Below are positions 57,554-64,000 of a stretch of 64,000 nucleotides of DNA, in pieces. The stretch is from positions 124,001 to 188,000 of the forward strand of contig JAOQAK010000061.1 of the NCBI GenBank assembly GCA_025963635.1, in the 5' to 3' direction. The stretch comes from Ferruginibacter sp. GTDB taxonomy: Bacteria > Bacteroidota > Bacteroidia > Chitinophagales > Chitinophagaceae. Made by a program: the position numbers and the translations under genes. How positions within the stretch are numbered: the stretch's first letter is position 1; every line of letters starts with the position of its first letter. The notes beneath the pieces were generated by a model. It was not told the DNA's origin and searched no databases. It saw only the letters and a list, made by a program, of their open reading frames with translations.

Positions 57554-58120
57554 ATGAAGATAAAAGATTGCATTTTGGCGTTGCTGATACTACTCTTTAT
57601 TGGCTGTAATTCTTCGCAAAATAAAAAAAGTGAAAACAATATGGAGCCGGTTAAAACATCCAATCCTTTTTATTCTACTACAGATACAAGTAAAGTAGAT
57701 GTCCCCAATACTGAATGGAATAAGATTTTACCAAGGGAAGTCTATGATATTGCAAGGGAAAAAGGCACAGAACGGGCATTTTCAGGAAAATACAATACCC
57801 ACAAAGAAGTAGGCACCTATTATTGTGCGGTTTGTGGCAACCCGTTATTTAACAGCAATGGCAAATTTGAAAGCAGTTGCGGCTGGCCAAGCTTTTTTGA
57901 ACCTATTAAGAAAGGCAGTATCATCTATGCACCTGACAATTCGCATGATATGAAACGGACCGAAGTGATGTGCGGAAGATGTAAATCTCACCTCGGGCAT
58001 GTGTTTGAAGATGGTCCCCCACCAACAGGCTTGAGGTACTGTATCAATTCGGTAATATTGGATTTCGAAAAAGCAAAAGATGCAGCAAAGAATTATACAG
58101 ATTCGCAGCTTTCAAAATAG
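57554..58120 (+). CDS. msrB: Peptide-methionine (R)-S-oxide reductase MsrB, predicted lipoprotein
   Basis: SPII signal (LLILLFIGCNSSQ); CAVCGNPLF, ESSCGWPSFFEP, CGRCKSHLGHVFEDGPPPTGLRYCINS. Confidence 0.95.
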   Translation: MKIKDCILALLILLFIGCNSSQNKKSENNMEPVKTSNPFYSTTDTSKVDVPNTEWNKILPREVYDIAREKGTERAFSGKYNTHKEVGTYYCAVCGNPLFNSNGKFESSCGWPSFFEPIKKGSIIYAPDNSHDMKRTEVMCGRCKSHLGHVFEDGPPPTGLRYCINSVILDFEKAKDAAKNYTDSQLSK

Positions 58121-58294
58121 TAAATCAAAACGTTTACGAATTTACTGGCAATCATTTATCTTTTTATCGTAGCCTGATTAGTTGATCGCTACCCTGATAA
58201 TTTGTGGTCTCCTTCTTTTTACGCTATCTACCTTTGAGATTCCGGGTGCATAATAAATAGCAGGTGCCTGCATACAAAGGCATGTATCATGGGT

Positions 58295-58325
58295 TTTGTT
58301 TTGCCCTCTTTAAAAATTACTTTTG
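58295..58325 (+). promoter_or_regulatory. Bacteroidetes sigma-ABfr-type promoter
   Basis: TTTG-N19-TACTTTTG matches TTTG-N19-TAnnTTTG; 36 nt upstream of the ATG at 58362. Confidence 0.6.
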
Positions 58326-58361
58326 CCATTCACAATTTCTGCACCTCAATCTTTAATAAGT

Positions 58362-59627
58362 ATGTCTTCCGAAAAACTGAGTAATCTTGCTGAAACCCTT
58401 ATTGGTTCTGAAATTGTAAAATTAGGAGCAGAGATAAGAGACAAAATCCGGCAGGGAAATAAGATATACAATTATACGATCGGGGATTTTGATAGCGCTA
58501 TTTTCCCAATTCCACCCGAACTTGAAGATGCCATTGTAGCATCTTACCGGGATCATCATACTACCTATCCACCGGCTGAAGGCCTGGCAGAATTAAGAAC
58601 GGCAGTTGCCATCTTTTTAGAAGAAAGAGAAGGAATTAGTTTCAAAGCTGATGAGATCTTAATCGCTGCGGGGGGCAGGCCGCTATTGTATGCTGCGTAT
58701 CGGGCCATTGTTGATAAAGGCGATAAAGTAATCTATCCGGTACCTAGCTGGAATAATAACCATTATGTGCATTTTACGGAAGGAGATCACGTGGTGCTAC
58801 AATGCAAGCAGGAAAATAATTTTATGCCGACTGCGGCGGAAATAGCGCCGTATCTAAAAGGCACCACTTTACTTGCCCTGTGTTCCCCCCTAAACCCAAC
58901 GGGTACCACTTTTTCGAAAGAATCATTGGAATCCATTTGCGATATGGTATTAGCGGAAAATAATGCCCGCGGCGAAGGAGAAAAAAAGCTCTATGTATTA
59001 TATGATCAAATTTACTGGACACTCACTTATGGAAAGGTGCAGCACTACAACCCCGTATCGCTTAGGCCGGCAATGAAGGAATTTACCATTTTTATAGATG
59101 GCATCAGCAAGGCATTTGCTTCTACTGGAGTAAGGGTTGGTTGGGCGATGGGGCCGTCGTTTTTGCTCAATAAAATGAAAGCAATCAATAGTCATGTTGG
59201 AGCATGGGCGCCAATGGCTGAGCAAAATGCCGTCGCCAAATACCTGGGCGAGGGAAAAGCGATTGATGGATGGTTTATTAGCTTTAAAAACGAACTCGAA
59301 GAACGGTTGAATAGCATTTACGAAGGCTTTCAACAATTGAAGGCAAGTGGCTTTGCGGTGGATGCCGTGATTCCGCAGGCAGCAATTTATCTCACCATAA
59401 AAATCGACCTGGCAGGAAAAACCACGGAAGAAGGGAAGCTATTAGTTAGTCAAAAAGAAGTAACTGAATATTTATTGAATGAGGCAGCCCTTGCCATTGT
59501 GCCTTTTTCTGCATTTGGCGCTTCTGCTGACAGCAACTGGTACAGGTTAAGTGTAGGTACTTGTAAAAAAGAAGAAATCAGTGAGATGTTGGAAAAACTG
59601 AAAACGGCGCTTGAGAAATTAATATAA
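58362..59627 (+). CDS. Pyridoxal phosphate-dependent aminotransferase class I/II
   Basis: YPPAEGLAELRTAVA, SPLNPTGTTFSKE, IDGISKAFASTGVRVGWAMGP; ATG at 58362. Confidence 0.92.
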   Translation: MSSEKLSNLAETLIGSEIVKLGAEIRDKIRQGNKIYNYTIGDFDSAIFPIPPELEDAIVASYRDHHTTYPPAEGLAELRTAVAIFLEEREGISFKADEILIAAGGRPLLYAAYRAIVDKGDKVIYPVPSWNNNHYVHFTEGDHVVLQCKQENNFMPTAAEIAPYLKGTTLLALCSPLNPTGTTFSKESLESICDMVLAENNARGEGEKKLYVLYDQIYWTLTYGKVQHYNPVSLRPAMKEFTIFIDGISKAFASTGVRVGWAMGPSFLLNKMKAINSHVGAWAPMAEQNAVAKYLGEGKAIDGWFISFKNELEERLNSIYEGFQQLKASGFAVDAVIPQAAIYLTIKIDLAGKTTEEGKLLVSQKEVTEYLLNEAALAIVPFSAFGASADSNWYRLSVGTCKKEEISEMLEKLKTALEKLI

Positions 59628-59628
59628 T

Positions 59629-60648
59629 TCAGCACCACTTCCTACGAACTGGTGCTTTTGCATATACCTCATTATAAAGGCTGAAGTATTCTCTGGTAAT
59701 TTTTGTTGCGTCAAATCTTTTCTTATTTATTCTTCCATTATTAATCAGGTATTGACGATATTCATCATCGTTGATTACTCTTATTATTCCTTCACGAATT
59801 GATTCAACTACATTTGGGTTCACCAGGCAGGCGGCGTTTCCTGCTATCTCTGCCATCGCCGAGCAATTACTGGTTACTACAGCACGTTCAACTGCATTTG
59901 CCTCAACGATTGGCATTCCAAATCCTTCAAAAAGAGAAACAAATATGAGCATGTCAGCATTTATATACTTCTGCCGTACCTCCTCATTTGTTAAATTGCT
60001 TTTACAGGTAAAATCTATATGGTGGTGATTAAGTAACCTGATTGTTTCTGCATTAAGTGAACCCACAATATCGAGTTTACAGGAGATCCCAGCTACGGCC
60101 TCAATCACTCTTTGGAGATTTTTATTTGGCCGCGTACCTATTTGCAATAGAACAGGTTTTTCTTTATTGAATACTTTGGCGTTAGCATTGAAACGTGGTG
60201 AGATACAATTATAAATAACCCTGATTTTATCCGGCGGGCAGTTTACATACTTTAATATTTCCTCCTTGGTAGTTCTTGAGACGGCCGTAATAACGACTGC
60301 CTTTGAAATTGGTAGCCAAAGCCAAAACCATTTAACAATAAACTTTTTTACCGGGGAATTTTTATAAATATATATGCGACCCAAATCATGTATAGTCATG
60401 ATTGTCTTATTTTTTCGCATTAAAAAAGTAGCATAATTAAAATCACCCACGACATGATTGATTTCTCCTTGTTTTTGAATCCACGCAACTGAAATGATAT
60501 CAAATACTCTGTTTAGAAATGACGATCCTTTATGAGTAAAGGTGACGATGATGGGTTCGAGAGATTTGGGAAGATTTTGCCTTATAACATCAAAAAGCAA
60601 ATTAATACTGAATGTTTCCCTTCTGCTCTGATAAAATAAAATCTTCAT
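59629..60648 (-). CDS. Glycosyltransferase family 4 (GT-B) protein
   Basis: ORF 339 aa; TIHDLGRIYIYKN, LLQIGTRPNKNLQRVIEAVAG, FVSLFEGFGMPIVEANAVERAVVTSNCSAMAEIAG. Confidence 0.9.
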   Translation of the reverse strand: MKILFYQSRRETFSINLLFDVIRQNLPKSLEPIIVTFTHKGSSFLNRVFDIISVAWIQKQGEINHVVGDFNYATFLMRKNKTIMTIHDLGRIYIYKNSPVKKFIVKWFWLWLPISKAVVITAVSRTTKEEILKYVNCPPDKIRVIYNCISPRFNANAKVFNKEKPVLLQIGTRPNKNLQRVIEAVAGISCKLDIVGSLNAETIRLLNHHHIDFTCKSNLTNEEVRQKYINADMLIFVSLFEGFGMPIVEANAVERAVVTSNCSAMAEIAGNAACLVNPNVVESIREGIIRVINDDEYRQYLINNGRINKKRFDATKITREYFSLYNEVYAKAPVRRKWC

Positions 60649-60853
60649 TTTACATTATGAAATAAAATAAGCCTGGTTTCAAGGTCAATGAGGTTATAGC
60701 ATAGTTAACTGTATCGTATAGATACCGCCTTAGGTAAATTCTTTTCTCCCGAACCATAGCTTCATGTTGTTCTCTATACTTGCGGAAGGGGCTTGAATGA
60801 TTTACCTTATATCTCCCATTAGTAATAGCAGGGAGCTTTTTTTTCGGTCACAT

Positions 60854-61897
60854 TTATCTTCTTATCCAGTTCATCATTTTAGTTACAACATAATGTGGCG
60901 ACAAAACGGATGAAACAGTAATGTACCACACAAAAGATAGATGTTTTTTTGATAGTATTGCAAAACCTGCACTCCTAAAAAATGTCCTTGAATTATTAAA
61001 CCTTTGCCTGTTAAATTTCGTCCACCATGATTCCTTTTGCTGGATTATCTTGAACTCCTCAAAGCTGATTTCCAATTTCCCCGATTTTCTTAGATGAATG
61101 CAATGCTTAATAAAGCTAATTTTGTCAAAAACAAGCACTGGTTCTCTGAATGTAACAGAAGACGCATGAATACGGTATTTCATCAATATCTCAGGTATAA
61201 TCAATAGCGTATATCCCTTTTCCTCTAACCGGTTAAAAAATTCAAAATCTTCACAAGGCTCAAATTTTTTCAGAAGGCCCCCGGTCACAATAAACACCTT
61301 TCTTGAAACCATCAACCCCGTAAAAGAACAAATTATAAATTCATTTTTGGTAATTGATTTCTCATATTCTGCAACAGTTGTCAGGCCTGTATATCGTTGG
61401 GTACCAAACATGTTGCCCTTCTCATCAATGTAGTAGCAATTAGAACTGGAGGCATTAACTTTTGGGTTTTCCTGGTGAAAAGCCACTTGCCTTTCAAGTC
61501 TGTGGCTTAGCATCACATCATCCGCATCCAAGAAAGCGCACCATTCACCCCTCGCCTTTTTAACGAGATAATTTGTTGCGAGGCTTTTACCGGAGTTTGC
61601 TTCAAAGTATGATTGAATTCTCCCATCAATTGCAGTAAATTTACGTATAATTTGTGCGGACTTATCAGTGGAACCATCGTCCAAAATGATCAGTTCGAAA
61701 TTTTGGAAACTTTGAGCAAGAATACTTTCAATTGTTTCCTGCAGGTACTTTTCTTGGTTATACACGGGCAAAATAACAGATACTAAGGGCGATATTTGAG
61801 AACCAAGAAAAATGATCAAGAGGTTTAGATACGTAAAATAATTATTATTTAGAAGAAAAATAAAACCTTCGTAATTACTTTGGTTATTAATTTTCAC
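60854..61897 (-). CDS. Glycosyltransferase family 2 protein
   Basis: ORF 347 aa; VSVILPVYNQEKYLQETIESILAQSFQNFELIILDDGSTDKSAQII, WCAFLDADDVM. The start may lie downstream of the listed ATG. Confidence 0.9.
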   Translation of the reverse strand: MKINNQSNYEGFIFLLNNNYFTYLNLLIIFLGSQISPLVSVILPVYNQEKYLQETIESILAQSFQNFELIILDDGSTDKSAQIIRKFTAIDGRIQSYFEANSGKSLATNYLVKKARGEWCAFLDADDVMLSHRLERQVAFHQENPKVNASSSNCYYIDEKGNMFGTQRYTGLTTVAEYEKSITKNEFIICSFTGLMVSRKVFIVTGGLLKKFEPCEDFEFFNRLEEKGYTLLIIPEILMKYRIHASSVTFREPVLVFDKISFIKHCIHLRKSGKLEISFEEFKIIQQKESWWTKFNRQRFNNSRTFFRSAGFAILSKKHLSFVWYITVSSVLSPHYVVTKMMNWIRR

Positions 61898-62458
61898 ACT
61901 TCATACATCAACTTTTCGAGTAAATACTGATAGCTTCTTCTTTCAATTATTTACCGGATGTGTGGCCGATGTTTATAAATTGCCGCAAACAATTTATGTA
62001 AATTGTGCAGTTCTACCCACAAAGATGATCATTTATACTGGTATTCGTAAAACTTGAATTCATTTACGAATATTCGACCACAAAAAAAGTTCAATAATTT
62101 CAGGAAGTTCCAAATTAAATATGGCAAAATAAGGTGGAAGAGAAATTGAGAGGTAAGACTAACGCAACTAAAAAGATCAGTTCATGCAATTTAAAAAGAC
62201 GAATGGCTTTAAATGCTGTTTGCGGATGGTATTGCGGATCGATAGTGAGTTTTTAATCACCTTATATTTATTAAGATCCAAAATTTCGTGAGCGACCACC
62301 AAATTATCTAACCTTTCTACAACATGTAATAACTCATGTAACAACTCAACCTCATGCTCAATTGCCTGGGGACTCAAAAGTTCCTGATTGAACAACACCA
62401 GTAAATCCCGGTTCATCCTATTCATTTGGAGTTCGATTTTTGTTACCTGTCGTCGATA

Positions 62459-62584
62459 TTAGTATCCCACCAACCCCTTTTTACTGGGACAGCCACATTG
62501 ATTCTTTTTGGAAGAAGTGCAACCGTTTAAAACTAAGGAAATGATTAACATAAACGATAAAGCGATTTTAAAATAGCGATTCAT
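62459..62584 (-). CDS. Small predicted lipoprotein, 41 aa (MNRYFKIALSFMLIISLVLNGCTSSKKNQCGCPSKKGLVGY)
   Basis: ORF read by eye, below the ORF-track length cutoff: ATG at 62584, TAA at 62459-62461; SPII-like lipobox (LNGC) and CGCPSKKGLVGY C-terminus. Confidence 0.65.
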   Translation of the reverse strand: MNRYFKIALSFMLIISLVLNGCTSSKKNQCGCPSKKGLVGY

Positions 62585-62638
62585 ACAACAAGATTACTAA
62601 ATTAAACTATTTTCACAAATATTAATTGTATTCTTCTA

Positions 62639-63763
62639 ATGATCCTTAAAAAAATTAACAAAAGCACTAAAAAAAGAAGCATTTTGGTAGTTCCCCTCGA
62701 TTGGGGCCTGGGGCACGCCACCCGCTGCATTCCGCTGATAAAAGAGCTATTGTTAAATGATTGCGATGTAATCATTGCTGCCGAAAAAACTACAAAGTCA
62801 TTGTTACAACTTGAATTTCAACATCTTACATTTATTCCACTAAAGGGCTACCACATACATTACAGCAAAAAAGGAAACGGCCTGGCCCTTACACTACTAT
62901 CCCAAATTCCACAGATCCTGCTGGCGATTTATAGAGAACATCAGTGGTTAAAAAAAGTTGTAAAAAAATATACAATTAATGCAATATTAGCAGATAATCG
63001 CTTTGGATTATACCATTCTTCGCTCCCATCCGTATATATTACTCACCAATTACTAATAAAAACCGGCAGCCGCCTTTCCGAACAAATTGCCCAAAAAATC
63101 CACTACTGGTTTATAAGAAAGTACTCCCAGTGCTGGGTACCCGATTTTGAGGGAACGCAGAACATTGCCGGGGAACTCTCCCACCCTTCAAAACTTCCTC
63201 CCCGTACTCATTATATCGGATGCTTATCCCGGTTTGAAAAAATCGAAGGCGTCCAGAAGAAATATGATCTTTTGATTATGATCTCAGGCCCGGAGCCCCA
63301 ACGCACAATATTTGAAAAGCTCTTGCTGATACAACTGGAGCACTTCCAGGGCAAGGCGTTGCTCGTAAGAGGATTGCCCCTCGGGGATAAAAAAAGCAAT
63401 CTTCCGGCATGGACTAATGCGGAGAGCAGCCAAGTCGTAATCAAAAATCATCTTTCTGCAACTGAGTTAAATTTGGTGGTACAACAAGCGGACCTGGTGA
63501 TTTGCAGGAGTGGCTATACTACCATTATGGACCTGGCTAAGTTGGGGCAAAAAGCAATCCTGGTACCCACACCCGGTCAAACGGAGCAGGAATATCTTGC
63601 AACGCATTTGATGAAAGAGCAGCTTTTCTATGCTGCAGCACAGGAAGGGTTTTCATTAACAGCAGCAATAAAAAATGCAGCAGGTTTTCCGCTTGCACTC
63701 ACCACACCTGGGATGGAACAATTCAAAAGAACGGTGTATGATTTTGTTCAGTCACTTAGGTAA
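62639..63763 (+). CDS. Glycosyltransferase (MurG-like GT-B family)
   Basis: ORF 374 aa; ILVVPLDWGLGHATRCIPLIKELL, ICRSGYTTIMDLAKLGQKAILVPTPGQTEQEYLATHL. Confidence 0.85.
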   Translation: MILKKINKSTKKRSILVVPLDWGLGHATRCIPLIKELLLNDCDVIIAAEKTTKSLLQLEFQHLTFIPLKGYHIHYSKKGNGLALTLLSQIPQILLAIYREHQWLKKVVKKYTINAILADNRFGLYHSSLPSVYITHQLLIKTGSRLSEQIAQKIHYWFIRKYSQCWVPDFEGTQNIAGELSHPSKLPPRTHYIGCLSRFEKIEGVQKKYDLLIMISGPEPQRTIFEKLLLIQLEHFQGKALLVRGLPLGDKKSNLPAWTNAESSQVVIKNHLSATELNLVVQQADLVICRSGYTTIMDLAKLGQKAILVPTPGQTEQEYLATHLMKEQLFYAAAQEGFSLTAAIKNAAGFPLALTTPGMEQFKRTVYDFVQSLR

Positions 63764-63826
63764 GTTTCATCGATCTGGCAAAATAACAAGTGCATTAAGA
63801 AGAAAGAGCATTACAACTTAAAAAAG

Positions 63827-64000
63827 ATGATTCAATTTTTTATAGCGGCTACCGATAACGACTATACGGCTGCAAGACTCTTGTTTACAGAGTACGCAGC
63901 GTCGATCCATATTAATCTTGACTTTCAGCATTTCGATGAGGAATTAAAAGGCTTGCAACAAATGTATTCTCCGCCAGGTGGAGCAATTGTTCTTGCAAAA
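63827..64000 (+). CDS. GNAT family N-acetyltransferase (N-terminal part, truncated by window end)
   Basis: ATG at 63827; MIQFFIAATDNDYTAARLLFTEYAASIHINLDFQHFDEELKGLQQMYSPPGGAIVLAK, open to the window edge. Confidence 0.7.
   Translation, partial: MIQFFIAATDNDYTAARLLFTEYAASIHINLDFQHFDEELKGLQQMYSPPGGAIVLAK

Noticed and set aside
62177-62425. 82-aa - strand ORF MNRMNRDLLVLFNQ...
   Set aside because: Possible real gene, but no domain or context evidence, so not called.
1-64000. tRNA/rRNA genes, transposases, prophage or defence systems
   Set aside because: No T-arm-like GGTTCRA patterns in gaps, no transposase/integrase/phage or R-M motifs in the ORFs; none could be supported.

Overview
The window looks like a chromosomal segment from a Bacteroidota heterotroph, probably Chitinophagaceae-like. 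That placement rests on gene content, a fused CcoNO, sigma-ABfr-type TTTG-N19/20-TAnnTTTG promoters and AT-rich leaders. About 45 protein-coding genes can be supported, many of them housekeeping (polA, uvrB, typA, adk, lptB, fabG). Two accessory blocks stand out. (1) A cbb3 oxidase cluster on the - strand (~25.7-35.0 kb: ccoI/fixI, ccoS, fused ccoNO, ccoQ, ccoP, ccoG, fixH, safE-like) lies next to a PAS histidine kinase and a receiver-CRP/FNR regulator; FNR-like TGAY-N4-RTCA boxes sit upstream of its promoters. (2) An inorganic-carbon acquisition cluster (~45.6-54.5 kb) contains DabB-like antiporter, DabA/DUF2309, two beta-carbonic anhydrases, a SulP transporter and a small secreted protein. 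I saw no rRNA, tRNA, CRISPR array, transposase or prophage. Less expected items: GC-rich palindromic repeat elements inserted in frame just before the DabA catalytic CID motif; a FixI N-terminal metal-binding domain with no ATG/GTG/TTG start; a candidate ~60-70 nt sRNA with an intrinsic terminator at ~11.65-11.71 kb; a 41-aa lipoprotein ORF missing from the ORF track; a lipoprotein with three repeats of exactly 318 bp; and several dispersed intergenic repeat families. All calls come from reading the sequence by eye; no database search was run.
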